Assembly (NCBI RefSeq): GCF_001938945.1 | Contig: NZ_MKIO01000030.1 | Location: forward strand, 124,001-188,000 | DNA: 64,000 nt | DNA from: Xaviernesmea rhizosphaerae | GTDB lineage: Bacteria > Pseudomonadota > Alphaproteobacteria > Rhizobiales > Rhizobiaceae | Reading direction: 5' to 3' | Position numbers and translations under genes: made by a program | The notes under the pieces: generated by a model | What the model saw: only the letters and a program-made list of their open reading frames with translations | Databases searched by the model: none | Told to the model about the DNA's origin: nothing | Shown here: positions 56,750 to 64,000 of the stretch, piece by piece | How positions within the stretch are numbered: position 1 is the first letter of the stretch | Layout: the number at the start of each line of letters is the position of its first letter

Positions 56750-56865
56750 CCCTTGCGCTGCAAAAGAATCGCCTCGAGCGAGGCTTCGCTCGTGCTTCTC
56801 ACCGGTCCCCGGTTTGCCCCGGGGCCGCGGGTTAAGAAATCTTAACCAGGCGTTAAAGCATGGCG

Positions 56866-56891
56866 GGAACATCTTGTCCCGATCGACCGTT
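56866..56891 (+). promoter_or_regulatory. EcfG-type promoter (GGAAC-N17-CGTT)
   Basis: GGAAC at 56866-56870 and CGTT at 56888-56891, 17-base spacer, 35 bases upstream of the start of the hypothetical gene at 56927. Confidence 0.8.
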
Positions 56892-56926
56892 GCCAAGGCG
56901 AAACCATCCGATCGATGGAGCGCCCG

Positions 56927-57238
56927 ATGGAGCATATTGCAGCGATCATGATGTTGGTGGGCTGCTCGGCCGGCAATAGTCATTGCGCCGAGATCGAGCC
57001 GCCAGTCTTTGCTTTCGAGACCATGCAGGAATGCCAGCGCGATCTGCGCCCGGCCATTGGTACAGTCCGGCGTGACTATGGCGTGATTTACGGAAAATGC
57101 GCCGAAGTCGATCCCGCACTTGAGGACGACTATACCGGGATCGCCTGGCACATCAACGCGCAGGACGAGCTTGAGGTTCGCCTGACGACGACACCGGTGA
57201 AGCAGAAGATCCTTGTGGCGGAGAACCATGTTCGCTGA
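56927..57238 (+). CDS. Hypothetical cysteine-containing small exported protein
   Basis: 103-aa protein starting MEHIAAIMMLVGCSAGNSHC. The N-terminus could be a short signal or lipoprotein signal (VGCS), followed by a compact domain with EIEPPVFAFETMQECQRDL and YGKCAEVDPA; four cysteines in all. I do not recognise the family. ATG 56927 rather than 56915 because GGAG is then suitably spaced. An exact EcfG-type promoter lies directly upstream, so it should be stress-induced. Confidence 0.75.
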   Translation: MEHIAAIMMLVGCSAGNSHCAEIEPPVFAFETMQECQRDLRPAIGTVRRDYGVIYGKCAEVDPALEDDYTGIAWHINAQDELEVRLTTTPVKQKILVAENHVR

Positions 57239-57332
57239 GCCTGCTGCGCATCAGGCGGAATGAAGGATAGGGGAAGGTCGGATCTGCTACAGGCGATCCA
57301 GCTCGTCTGGCTGTGGGAGCATGCCTGCCGCG

Positions 57333-57358
57333 GGAACCGCAGGCGGGGGTGTGGCGTT
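57333..57358 (+). promoter_or_regulatory. EcfG-type promoter (GGAAC-N17-CGTT)
   Basis: GGAAC at 57333-57337 and CGTT at 57355-57358, 17-base spacer, about 70 bases upstream of the PRC-barrel gene. Confidence 0.8.
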
Positions 57359-57429
57359 GTGTGAGTGATCTCTTTTTGAACCGATCGCTTCCTGCCACGC
57401 ATCATTCTGCCATGCCCAAGGAGAACTTC

Positions 57430-58437
57430 ATGATCCGCGTCCTGCTCGCCACCACCGCGCTCGCTGCCGGGTTGGCCGTCGCCATGCCGAACCTGCAGGC
57501 CCAGACCGCGACAACGCCTGCCTCCACGGCGCCGGCAGCAACGTCCGCACCCGGCGCCTCCGACGCCGCCAATCCTCCCATGCTGGCCAGCAATGTCATC
57601 GGCAAAACGGTTTATACCGGTGTCGATGAGGAGGGAGAGGCGATCGGCAAGGTCAAGGATGTGGTAATGAACGCGGCCGGCACGGCCCAGGCGCTGGTGG
57701 TCGGCGTCGGCGGCTTTCTCGGCATCGGGGAGAAGGATGTAGCTGTCGGCTTCGACCGCGTGTCCTGGTCCGAGCGGGACGGGCAGCAGATCCTGGTTGT
57801 GGCCATGAGCCGCGATGATCTCAAAGCCGCTCCCGTCTTCAAGCGCGAGGCGATCATGGATCCGGCCGCTACCACGGACAAGGCCGCAGCGCCCAACACG
57901 GCACCGCGCCCCACGCCCGAGAGCGAGGCAACGACGCCGGCCGGCAGCGAACTCACCGAAACCGGCACCCCGGCCCAGCCTGATGTGGCCGCGCAGGCGC
58001 CTGCCGCAGGTGCGCAGGCAGAGGTTCCCATGACGGGCACCACGCCCGAGATGACCGATCCGGAAGCGCCGCCGCCGGCGGACACCGCCGAGCCGCAGCT
58101 GCGCCCTGTCGATCCCGCGCTTGTCAGCACCACCAGCCTGATCGGCACGCCGGTCAAGGTGGCGGATGACACCGAGATCGGCAAGGTCGGCGATGTCATC
58201 CTCAACCGCGAGGGGAAGCTCGACGCCTATGTGATCGATGTCGGCGGCTTTCTCGGCATCGGCGAAAAGCCGGTGGCCATGAGCGCGCGCGATATCCAGG
58301 TAATGGCGGATGCCAAGGGGAAGATGACGATCTACTCGCCCTTCACCAAGGCGCAGCTGGAGAAGCAGCCACGCTACGACGCCAATGCCTATAAGCGCGA
58401 CCCGCGCCCCCTGGTGCTGGCGCCGCCGGCCGAGTAA
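57430..58437 (+). CDS. Secreted protein with two PRC-barrel domains
   Basis: 335-aa protein with signal peptide (MIRVLLATTALAAGLAVA, cleavage near LQAQT). It has two PRC-barrel domains, each with the motif VGGFLGIGEK: the first at about 53-135 and the second at about 235-315. They are joined by a 90-residue Ala/Pro/Thr-rich, disordered linker. PRC-barrel proteins of this type are common in rhizobial stress regulons; function unknown. AAGGAGA ribosome binding site. EcfG-type promoter upstream and a strong terminator downstream make it a single-gene unit. Confidence 0.9.
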   Translation: MIRVLLATTALAAGLAVAMPNLQAQTATTPASTAPAATSAPGASDAANPPMLASNVIGKTVYTGVDEEGEAIGKVKDVVMNAAGTAQALVVGVGGFLGIGEKDVAVGFDRVSWSERDGQQILVVAMSRDDLKAAPVFKREAIMDPAATTDKAAAPNTAPRPTPESEATTPAGSELTETGTPAQPDVAAQAPAAGAQAEVPMTGTTPEMTDPEAPPPADTAEPQLRPVDPALVSTTSLIGTPVKVADDTEIGKVGDVILNREGKLDAYVIDVGGFLGIGEKPVAMSARDIQVMADAKGKMTIYSPFTKAQLEKQPRYDANAYKRDPRPLVLAPPAE

Positions 58438-58468
58438 CCGTCTCGTCCTATCTGCCGCAATGCCCGCA

Positions 58469-58500
58469 CGCCGTCCGCAACCCTTTGCGGACGGCGTTTT
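58469..58500 (+). terminator. Intrinsic terminator after the PRC-barrel gene
   Basis: Perfect 12-base-pair stem CGCCGTCCGCAA / TTGCGGACGGCG with a CCCT loop and TTTT tail. Confidence 0.9.
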
Positions 58501-58522
58501 CGTTTGTCGGATCGACAGACAG

Positions 58523-58554
58523 AAAAGGACGCCCGGTGAGGGGCCTCCTTTTTT
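58523..58554. terminator. Second, bidirectional terminator serving the minus-strand NepR-like gene
   Basis: AAAAGGACGCCC pairs with GGGCCTCCTTTT across a GGTGAG loop with one C-C mismatch; T-run on the right and, read on the minus strand, CCTTTT on the left. It lies 36 bases past the end of the NepR-like gene. Confidence 0.65.
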
Positions 58555-58589
58555 AAACAGCGTTGATATCGGGGCTCACGCCGCAAGCG

Positions 58590-58793
58590 TCAGACTGGCC
58601 GGTAGCTTCCGTCCTCCGCATCGTCCAGCTGGTTGAGGAGGTTTGCGAAGACCCCCTCGGTGCGGGGCGTGTCGCCGTTGAAGTATAGGGACTTCAAGGT
58701 CTGCCCGATGTGTACATTCGTCTCGCGCCACCGTTCGGAGGGACGAGCGACCGCCGAGGCGGATTTGAGGAGATGTGCTGATAACTGTACCAT
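58590..58793 (-). CDS. Second, divergent NepR-like protein
   Basis: 67-aa frame whose C-terminal half reads NVHIGQTLKSLYFNGDTPRT then EGVFANLLNQLDDAED, matching the NepR pattern of IG-x2-L-x2-Y followed about ten residues later by F-x2-LL-x2-LD-x-AE; compare nepR of this window (KLKAFY then MFLDLLEQLDRAE). The usual EP-x-P-D/E loop is changed to DTPRTEG. An exact EcfG-type promoter lies 33 bases upstream of the ATG, and a terminator follows, both supporting a real gene. It could act as a feedback anti-sigma factor or a decoy for PhyR; this is inference. Confidence 0.7.
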   Translation of the reverse strand: MVQLSAHLLKSASAVARPSERWRETNVHIGQTLKSLYFNGDTPRTEGVFANLLNQLDDAEDGSYRPV

Positions 58794-58825
58794 CGTCTCG
58801 TGTCCGTTGATGAATTTGGCATTTC

Positions 58826-58850
58826 AACGTCGCCTGAGCGGGATGGTTCC
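58826..58850 (-). promoter_or_regulatory. EcfG-type promoter (GGAAC-N16-CGTT) of the NepR-like gene
   Basis: Minus-strand GGAAC (58850-58846) and CGTT (58829-58826) with a 16-base spacer, 33 bases upstream of the NepR-like start. Confidence 0.8.
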
Positions 58851-58961
58851 GCAACTTTCCATGCCTGCGTTTCAAAATGGCGCAACCCGGCGTCTATGGT
58901 AAACGACGTATTAACGACATCTGATTTTTCTCGCCCCTGTCGTCGATCTTTCTCCGGTTAA

Positions 58962-58986
58962 GGAACCTTCTGCTGGAGCGCGCGTT
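58962..58986 (+). promoter_or_regulatory. EcfG-type promoter (GGAAC-N16-CGTT)
   Basis: GGAAC at 58962-58966 and CGTT at 58983-58986, 16-base spacer, 32 bases upstream of the DUF1328 start. Back-to-back with the promoter at 58850. Confidence 0.85.
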
Positions 58987-59017
58987 TCCCGACAGTATCG
59001 AACCGGAGGAAATTCTC

Positions 59018-59182
59018 ATGCTTTACTATGCGCTTGTCTTTCTCGTCGTAGCAATCATTGCCGGCGTTCTCGGGTTTGGCGGCATTGCCGGTGCATCTGC
59101 TGGTATCGCGCAGATCCTCTTCTTCCTGTTTTTGGCCTTCCTGGTCATCTCGCTGGTGGCCGGCCTGATGCGCCGGACGTAA
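59018..59182 (+). CDS. DUF1328 (YtjA) family small membrane protein
   Basis: 54-aa protein with two membrane segments and the DUF1328 pattern [20 protein letters not shown], then [20 protein letters not shown]. Function unknown. Strong GGAGGAAA ribosome binding site. The EcfG-type promoter and the terminator at 59214 define a monocistronic stress unit. Confidence 0.92.
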   Translation: MLYYALVFLVVAIIAGVLGFGGIAGASAGIAQILFFLFLAFLVISLVAGLMRRT

Positions 59183-59213
59183 CGGGCAGAGCACAAACAG
59201 GGAAGGTGATGGC

Positions 59214-59242
59214 AAGGCGGCGCAGGGTGTGCCGCCTTTTTT
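59214..59242 (+). terminator. Intrinsic terminator after the DUF1328 gene
   Basis: Stem AAGGCGGC / GCCGCCTT (8 base pairs) with a 9-base loop and a TTTTTT run. Confidence 0.85.
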
Positions 59243-59376
59243 GATGCGTGTTTTTCGTTTTTTGCATGTTTCTCTGGGTTCACGGATCGCGCGAAGTTGC
59301 TTGTCGCCCGCTTGATGCCTGAATGAGCCTTGGCTAATCATGGAGCCGTGTTGCACTGCGAAAGGCGCTGGTTCCG

Positions 59377-59880
59377 ATGAAGTCCCTCGAACTGCTTATC
59401 GAAAGAATCATTCTCTCCAGCCGATGGCTGCTGGTGATCTTCTATCTCGGGCTGGTGGCGGCCCTGGCGGTTTATGGCGTGTCCTTCATCTACAAATTCC
59501 TGAAGGTCGCCAGCAATGTCTTCGTCTACAGCGAAGCCGACATGATCCTCGCCATGCTCGGCCTGATCGACGCCGCCCTGGTGGCCAGCCTGATCGTGAT
59601 GGTGATGATTTCGGGCTACGAGAACTTCGTCAGCCGTTTCGATGAGGGCGAGGGGGAGGTGTCCTTCCTCGGCAAGCTTGATTCCGGCAGCCTGAAGATC
59701 AAGGTGGCCTCCTCGATCGTTGCCATCTCCTCGATCCACCTGTTGCAGATCTTTCTCAACACCCAGCAATATGATCAGGCGCGGCTGATGTGGGCAACCA
59801 TCATCCACCTGGCTTTCGTGATCTCGGCCCTCTTGCTCGGCTATCTCGAGCGCATCATGGTGGAGATCAAGAAGAAGTAG
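59377..59880 (+). CDS. UPF0114 (YqhA, TIGR00645) family membrane protein
   Basis: 167-aa integral membrane protein with about four predicted membrane segments. The family opening ERIILSSRWLLVIFYLGL and the central LGLIDAALVASLIVMVMISG, GYENFVSRFD are characteristic. Function unknown. It is followed after 49 bases by the DadA-like gene on the same strand. Confidence 0.9.
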   Translation: MKSLELLIERIILSSRWLLVIFYLGLVAALAVYGVSFIYKFLKVASNVFVYSEADMILAMLGLIDAALVASLIVMVMISGYENFVSRFDEGEGEVSFLGKLDSGSLKIKVASSIVAISSIHLLQIFLNTQQYDQARLMWATIIHLAFVISALLLGYLERIMVEIKKK

Positions 59881-59929
59881 CGGCTGCGCGGCCGCGCGCA
59901 GGCGACCGCGTTGGGCGAAGGAGCAGCGG

Positions 59930-61186
59930 ATGAAGAAGACGGATGTTGTGGTTCTCGGCGCGGGCATCGTGGGCATTTCCACGGCCATTCATCTGGCGCG
60001 GCGCGGCAAGTCGGTCGTGCTGCTCGACCGGCGCGGCCCCGGCGAGGAAACCTCCTATGGCAATGCCGGCCTGATCCAGCGCGAAGGCGTGTTTCCCTAT
60101 GGCTTCCCGCATGATTTCGGTGCGCTGTTCCGCTACGCGCTGAACAACACGATTGACGCGCATTACCATCTGAAAGCCCTTCCGGGGCTCGTTCCCTTCC
60201 TCGCGCGCTATTGGTGGCATTCGGGCTTTCGCCAGCACCAGCGCATCGCCCGCCTTTATGCTCCTTTGATCGAGCATTCGATCAGCGAGCATGATGATCT
60301 GATCCGCGCCTCGGGCGCCGAGGATCTGATCCGCAAGGATGGCTGGATGAAGGTGTTTCGCACCGAGGCGGCGCGCGATGCCGCCTATAAGGACGCGGAA
60401 AACCTCTCCGCCGCTTTCGGCGTCAACCACCAGAAGCTGACGGCGGCGGATATCCGCACGGCCGAACCCTCGATCCGCACCGAACTGGTCGGCGGCCTGC
60501 GCTGGACCGACCCCTGGTCGATCCGCGACCCGCAAAGCCTGCTCAAGGCCTATCTTGCCTATTTCCAGTCGCTCGGCGGCATGCTGATGGCCGGTGATGC
60601 GGCAACGCTCGAGCATATTCTCGAAGGTCCCGGCTGGCGGCTCGCCACGCCGGAGGGTCCGCTCGAAACGCAGGAGGTCGTCGTGGCGCTAGGCCCCTGG
60701 GCCGATGCGGTGACCCGCAAGCTCGGCTACCACATGCCGCTCGCCGTCAAGCGCGGCTATCACATGCATTATGGCGCCGAAGGCAATGCGACGCTGAACA
60801 ACTGGGTTCTCGACGCGGAAATGGGCTATTTCCTCGCTCCGATGCTGCGCGGCATCCGCCTGACCACGGGGGCGGAATTTGCCCATCGCGACGCGCCGAA
60901 GACGCCGGTTCAGCTGACGCGGGCGGAAAAGGTGGCGCGCGAATTCTTCCCGCTGGCCGAGCGGCGCGATGCCGAACCCTGGATGGGCGCGCGGCCCTGC
61001 ACGCCGGACATGATGCCTGTTATCGGCAAGGCGCCGCGTCACCAGGGCCTGTGGTTCGCCTTCGGCCATGCGCATCACGGCATGACGCTCGGCCCTGTCA
61101 CCGGCCGGGCACTGGCGGAGATGATGACGGGCGAGCGCACGGTCATCGACCTGACGCCCTATCGCCCGGACCGTTTCCTCGCCTGA
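59930..61186 (+). CDS. DadA-like FAD-dependent D-amino acid dehydrogenase
   Basis: 418-aa flavoenzyme of the DadA family. FAD motif VVVLGAGIVGISTAIHLARR near residues 5-24, GETSYGNAGLIQREGV near 41-56, and C-terminal FGHAHHGMTLGPVTGRALAE. It likely oxidises D-amino acids (or L-hydroxyproline-type substrates), feeding electrons to the respiratory chain. GAAGGAGC ribosome binding site. It is the third DAO-superfamily gene in the window after those at 480 and 52015. Confidence 0.9.
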   Translation: MKKTDVVVLGAGIVGISTAIHLARRGKSVVLLDRRGPGEETSYGNAGLIQREGVFPYGFPHDFGALFRYALNNTIDAHYHLKALPGLVPFLARYWWHSGFRQHQRIARLYAPLIEHSISEHDDLIRASGAEDLIRKDGWMKVFRTEAARDAAYKDAENLSAAFGVNHQKLTAADIRTAEPSIRTELVGGLRWTDPWSIRDPQSLLKAYLAYFQSLGGMLMAGDAATLEHILEGPGWRLATPEGPLETQEVVVALGPWADAVTRKLGYHMPLAVKRGYHMHYGAEGNATLNNWVLDAEMGYFLAPMLRGIRLTTGAEFAHRDAPKTPVQLTRAEKVAREFFPLAERRDAEPWMGARPCTPDMMPVIGKAPRHQGLWFAFGHAHHGMTLGPVTGRALAEMMTGERTVIDLTPYRPDRFLA

Positions 61187-61382
61187 GCGCCTCGCCGGCT
61201 CGGCGCTGACCCCGGAACAAAATGACGCGCCCTCCGGTTTTCATCCGCGCGCCTTTGGAAAAAGCGCGCTAAGGGAAGGCGCGTCGTCTCAGCGGCGCAA
61301 CATGGCCAGATGGCTGGCGGGACAAGGCGGCAATCGCCCGGTCTTTAACAGAACCAGCCCGGCACACAGGGAGAGAGCAATC

Positions 61383-61592
61383 TTGGAAAAGCATGTCGTC
61401 ACCGTTGCCGGCGAAGCCGTTGGCGTGCTCGTGCCGTGCAAGGATGACATGCAGTTCGTCGCCGTCAAACTCGATGCCTGGGATCTGGATGGCCGGCTTT
61501 ATCCCAGCCGGAGCGAGGCCGAACGCCAGATCCGCCAGCATGTCGCCCTGATCAGACGCGAGCGTCAGCTGGATTTCGGCCCTTCCGAATAA
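61383..61592 (+). CDS. Small hypothetical protein, probable TTG start
   Basis: 69-aa frame: (TTG)EKHVVTVAGEAVGVLVPCKD, DMQFVAVKLDAWDLDGRLYP, SRSEAERQIRQHVALIRR. It looks like a compact alpha/beta domain. The TTG at 61383 has GGGAGAGAG at the right distance, whereas the first in-frame ATG (61302) has no ribosome binding site and would add residues of poor quality. A near-consensus EcfG promoter, GGAAC with GGTT at 17 bases, lies at 61214-61239. Family not recognised. Confidence 0.65.
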   Translation: MEKHVVTVAGEAVGVLVPCKDDMQFVAVKLDAWDLDGRLYPSRSEAERQIRQHVALIRRERQLDFGPSE

Positions 61593-61638
61593 GCCAGGCG
61601 GGGCGCCGCTTGCAAAAGGTGGGAGTTCCGCGCGACGG

Positions 61639-62046
61639 TCAGGGATCGCGATAGCCCGAGGTGTGAAGCTCCAGCTGCGCGCCGTCGGGATTTTCGCTGA
61701 AGATCAGCGCGCCCTTTTCCTGCGATTGCGCCGGCACATAGTCGAAGATCACCTCCCGCCGCTCGACCACCCGTCCCTCGCGCGAGAGCAGGCCCGTCAC
61801 TGGAACGCCGGCGGCGGAGCGTTTGCCGAGATTGGAGACGATGAAGGAGACCTGCGTGCCGCCCGATGTCGGCCGTTGGTTGATGATCGTCACCTTGAGA
61901 TCCGGGGCCGCATCCGAGGCGGTGAGGGCATCCAGGGCGACGATGCCGATCATGGCGATTACCAGCAGGCCGGAGATCAGGCCGGTGGCCCACTCGATCC
62001 AGTGACCTTGAGCTTCCACGGTCTTTTTCGTCTTTTGTCCGCTCAT
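61639..62046 (-). CDS. TIGR02588 family protein
   Basis: 135-aa protein with one N-terminal membrane anchor (about 17-42: WIEWATGLISGLLVIAMIGI) and an exported beta-sandwich-like domain (VTIINQRPTSGGTQVSFIVSNLG). It matches my memory of TIGR02588, which occurs next to TIGR02587. Function unknown. It starts seven bases after the upstream membrane gene, so the two form an operon and likely a complex. Confidence 0.8.
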   Translation of the reverse strand: MSGQKTKKTVEAQGHWIEWATGLISGLLVIAMIGIVALDALTASDAAPDLKVTIINQRPTSGGTQVSFIVSNLGKRSAAGVPVTGLLSREGRVVERREVIFDYVPAQSQEKGALIFSENPDGAQLELHTSGYRDP

Positions 62047-62053
62047 GGAGACC

Positions 62054-62941
62054 TCACAGGATCAGCCGGGCCGCCGCCGCGCCGATGGCGCCGGGCAGGC
62101 CGAGGACGACCACCGCCATCAGGTTGGTCATGGCACCTGCGTCATCGAGCCGGCCGAAGGTCCACAGGCAGTAGAGGCTGATCAGCAGGGCGATGACATA
62201 GCCAGGCAGGGTGAAGCGGATCAGCGCATGCCAGCTCGGCACATCCTGCGAAAGTTCGTGCCCGCCCTTGAAGGAGACCGCATAGACGAAGCCATGCATG
62301 ACTGCGATCGACAGGAGTATGGTCACCAGCGCATGCCAAGGGGTCATCAGATAGGAGATCAGGATCATCTCTTCGGTCGGCGCGGTGTTGAGATTGAGAA
62401 ACAGGGCGCCGATGGCCATCATGAACAGCTCGGTGCCATAGCCGGTCCCCTCGGTCTCCTGCTGTTCGTCCTCGTCCTCCTCGTCCGGCCCGCTGCCGAG
62501 CTGGCTGCGGCCGAGCAGCGCGCCGATGCTGGCCGGCACCGCCTGTAGAGCGATCTTGCCCACCAGATCCTCCCGCGCAATATCGGACGTGATCAGTCCG
62601 AAGAGGGAAAGCAGCACCGCGCTCGAAACAATGCCGATGCCATAGGCGATCACCGCATCCCGCATCCCCTCCCGCCAGGAAAAGGTTTCCTCGAAGCCGA
62701 TGCGCCGGGCAAGGCCGAACAAGAGCGGCAGGGTGGCCAGCAACAGGAGCAGCAGCCGCCAACGGTCCATGGTGAAACCGAGCTCCCACATCTCCATCGT
62801 CATCTGCATGGGCAGCGCGAAAAGCAGCGCACCGCCCAGACCCCGCGCCAGGCCGATCAGGAATTCGTTGAGATCAGGGGATGAATGCTCAGAGGAGCGA
62901 CGAGACGGATCAGCGTCCGAGCGGGCCAGGTCTTTGATCAT
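62054..62941 (-). CDS. TIGR02587 family integral membrane protein
   Basis: 295-aa membrane protein with about seven predicted membrane segments. NEFLIGLARGLGGALLFALPMQMTMEMWELG (given in part) near residue 25, a cytoplasmic acidic loop PDEEDEDEQQETEG, and NTAPTEEMILISYLMTPWHAL are the notable blocks. The pairing with TIGR02588 downstream is characteristic of rhizobia and cyanobacteria. Function unknown. Start MIKDLARSD; the ribosome binding site GGAGG abuts the ATG, so the start is moderately certain. Confidence 0.8.
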   Translation of the reverse strand: MIKDLARSDADPSRRSSEHSSPDLNEFLIGLARGLGGALLFALPMQMTMEMWELGFTMDRWRLLLLLLATLPLLFGLARRIGFEETFSWREGMRDAVIAYGIGIVSSAVLLSLFGLITSDIAREDLVGKIALQAVPASIGALLGRSQLGSGPDEEDEDEQQETEGTGYGTELFMMAIGALFLNLNTAPTEEMILISYLMTPWHALVTILLSIAVMHGFVYAVSFKGGHELSQDVPSWHALIRFTLPGYVIALLISLYCLWTFGRLDDAGAMTNLMAVVVLGLPGAIGAAAARLIL

Positions 62942-63201
62942 CCTCCGCCTTTCCCATGAGGCCACCCGCTTCCGAGCATAGCCATGAAGCCGGAGGCCTC
63001 CGGACAAATAGGGTTGGGACAAAGATCTGACATAGGTTGCTAGTCTCCCGATTATCATGATCGGGCACTGAACCAACGGAAGGCCTGGACAGTGCCCCCG
63101 GTCAGGCTTTTCACACAGCGCGAAACCCCTTGGCCGTCATGTCAGGGCTCGCGCCGAGGCTGGAACACTGACGACCCAAATGCTCCCGATCTCCGATGTT
63201 C

Positions 63202-63242
63202 GCATCGGACCGAAACCGGGTGCCGGTTTCCGGCCCGATGCC
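63202..63242. repeat. CATCGGACCGAAAA-family palindrome upstream of TIGR02587
   Basis: GCATCGGACCGAAACCGG (63202-63219) and CCGGTTTCCGGCCCGATGC pair with two mismatches. Short single-unit form, like the copy at 17203. Confidence 0.75.
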
Positions 63243-63275
63243 CCACGCAAGCTGCAGCAATGCGCAGCGATGGTG

Positions 63276-63770
63276 TCAGGAGTCGAGATCGCTGGGAAGG
63301 GCGGCGTCGACGGCTAGCGTCGTCAGATCGTTGCGCACGCTGTTGATCCCGGGCTGGGCAAGCGCCAGGCGCTCGATCATCATCCGATCCTCGCGCGTCT
63401 CCACCGCGCCCGTCAGCAGCGCTTCGCCATCGCTGACGCGGATTTCCAGCGCGGATAGATCGAGCCCGCGATCTTCCAGCCGCTCGACCAGCTGCGCCTC
63501 GATGGCGTCGTCATCAAGGTCACCTTCCACATCGTCGGCGACCAGATCGGGTCCGTTGGCGCTGTCGATGCGCGTGTCGTCGGCCGTCTGGAAACCGGGA
63601 TTGCCCTGTTCGTCGAAGCTCTCGGCGCCCTCGCCATAGGCCCCATTGGCCGGATCGGTCGGCGAGCCGGAGATCTCGTCGGCATAGGGCCACCCCTGGT
63701 CGATATCCCGGTGCTCGTAATCGCGATAATCTTCCTCGCGGGTGGTGGTCTTTGCGGAGCGTTCGGCCAT
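63276..63770 (-). CDS. BON-domain protein
   Basis: 164-aa acidic protein. The first 90 residues are disordered and rich in Asp, Glu and Gly (DYRDYEHRDIDQGWPYADEI); the C-terminal part (about 95-155) is a BON domain (DDAIEAQLVERLEDRGLDLSALEIRVSDG, in part, then LTGAVETREDRMMIERLA). No signal peptide. BON proteins of this type are typical GSR members. GAGGAGA ribosome binding site. A near-consensus EcfG promoter lies upstream at 63847-63823. Confidence 0.88.
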   Translation of the reverse strand: MAERSAKTTTREEDYRDYEHRDIDQGWPYADEISGSPTDPANGAYGEGAESFDEQGNPGFQTADDTRIDSANGPDLVADDVEGDLDDDAIEAQLVERLEDRGLDLSALEIRVSDGEALLTGAVETREDRMMIERLALAQPGINSVRNDLTTLAVDAALPSDLDS

Positions 63771-63822
63771 GGTCTGTCTCCTCGAAGTGCTTGCCGGCGG
63801 TCTTCGCCAGTCTCTCCGTGAA

Positions 63823-63847
63823 AACGAATGACGCGGCTTTTGGTTGC
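63823..63847 (-). promoter_or_regulatory. Near-consensus EcfG-type promoter of the BON-domain gene
   Basis: Minus-strand GCAAC (63847-63843) and CGTT (63826-63823) with a 16-base spacer, 52 bases upstream of the BON start; one mismatch in the -35 element. Confidence 0.45.
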
Positions 63848-63895
63848 GCCTGAAGGTGTTCGCAGGCGTGATCGGATGGCGAGTCCATAACATGC

Positions 63896-63919
63896 GAACG
63901 GGCCCGATTGGGCCCGTTC
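63896..63919. terminator. Hairpin between the BON gene region and the last partial gene
   Basis: Perfect 10-base-pair stem GAACGGGCCC / GGGCCCGTTC with a GATT loop. No T-run follows on either strand, so it may be a structural or factor-dependent terminator for the minus-strand gene ending at 63957. Confidence 0.45.
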
Positions 63920-63956
63920 CATTCTGTCTGATTTAGCGAATGCCGGTCTGTGCGGC

Positions 63957-64000
63957 TTACGGCGCAGTACCGGTCGTGCCCGTGGCCGGAGCCGTGCTGC
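63957..64000 (-). CDS. C-terminal end of an unidentified protein (cut by window edge)
   Basis: Minus-strand frame ending ...STAPATGTTGTAP with a TAA stop at 63959-63957. The Ala/Thr/Pro/Gly-rich tail suggests a secreted or envelope protein, but only 13 codons are visible and the frame is inferred from the stop and the terminator-like hairpin beyond it. Confidence 0.35.
   Translation of the reverse strand, partial: STAPATGTTGTAP

Overview
The window looks like a chromosomal segment of an alphaproteobacterium of the order Rhizobiales, most likely Rhizobiaceae (Agrobacterium/Rhizobium relatives). The support is a RirA iron regulator, a PdhS-type cell-cycle histidine kinase, a PhyR/NepR general stress response locus, a tRNA-His with the alphaproteobacterial acceptor end (no G-1, U72, A73), and intergenic palindromic repeats of the rhizobial kind. 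The DNA is GC-rich with dense, mostly short operons. No phage, insertion sequence, CRISPR array or conjugative gene was seen.

Layout. 1-5 kb: start of zwf, a gamma-glutamylputrescine pair (puuA-puuB) and a divergent BaiN-type flavoprotein. 5-13 kb: a large membrane chemoreceptor, a LysR regulator, aceA (isocitrate lyase) and its divergent ScfR-type regulator. 13-17 kb: a PotFGHI polyamine importer. 17-25 kb: acetoacetate-CoA ligase, a 1433-aa PdhS-like kinase, a phasin and tRNA-His. 25-34.7 kb: a soluble chemoreceptor, an atypical SDR, an omega-aminotransferase with a cupin regulator, a ProC-like reductase, SorC and LysR regulators and mmsA. 34.9-37 kb: rirA, a single-domain response regulator and a LuxR solo. 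37.5-43.3 kb: a complete dppABCDF peptide importer. 43.5-47.8 kb: a PepSY / cytochrome b561 / two-component operon, a RidA protein and a DUF995-like protein. 47.9-50.1 kb: an acyltransferase and a Tat-exported carbonic anhydrase.

From about 50.3 kb to 59.0 kb the window holds a general stress response (GSR) cluster. phyR and nepR are divergent, but the place after nepR where ecfG usually lies is taken by a GNAT acetyltransferase. Seven exact EcfG-type promoters (GGAAC-N16/17-CGTT) lie in this stretch, each upstream of and oriented toward a small envelope protein, a hydrolase, a PRC-barrel protein, or a 67-aa protein that reads as a second, divergent NepR. I noticed no exact match elsewhere when scanning by eye. 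No ECF sigma gene is present in the window.

How the genes fit together. aceA, acetoacetate-CoA ligase, the phasin, mmsA and the aminotransferase are acetyl-CoA, polyhydroxybutyrate and beta-alanine/valine carbon functions. puuAB, potFGHI and several DadA-like oxidoreductases are polyamine and amino-acid functions. The right end is mainly envelope and stress maintenance. Repeats of at least three families (a CATCGGACCGAAAA palindrome, a RIME-like element, and tandem palindromes near 30.1 kb) occupy many of the intergenic gaps.
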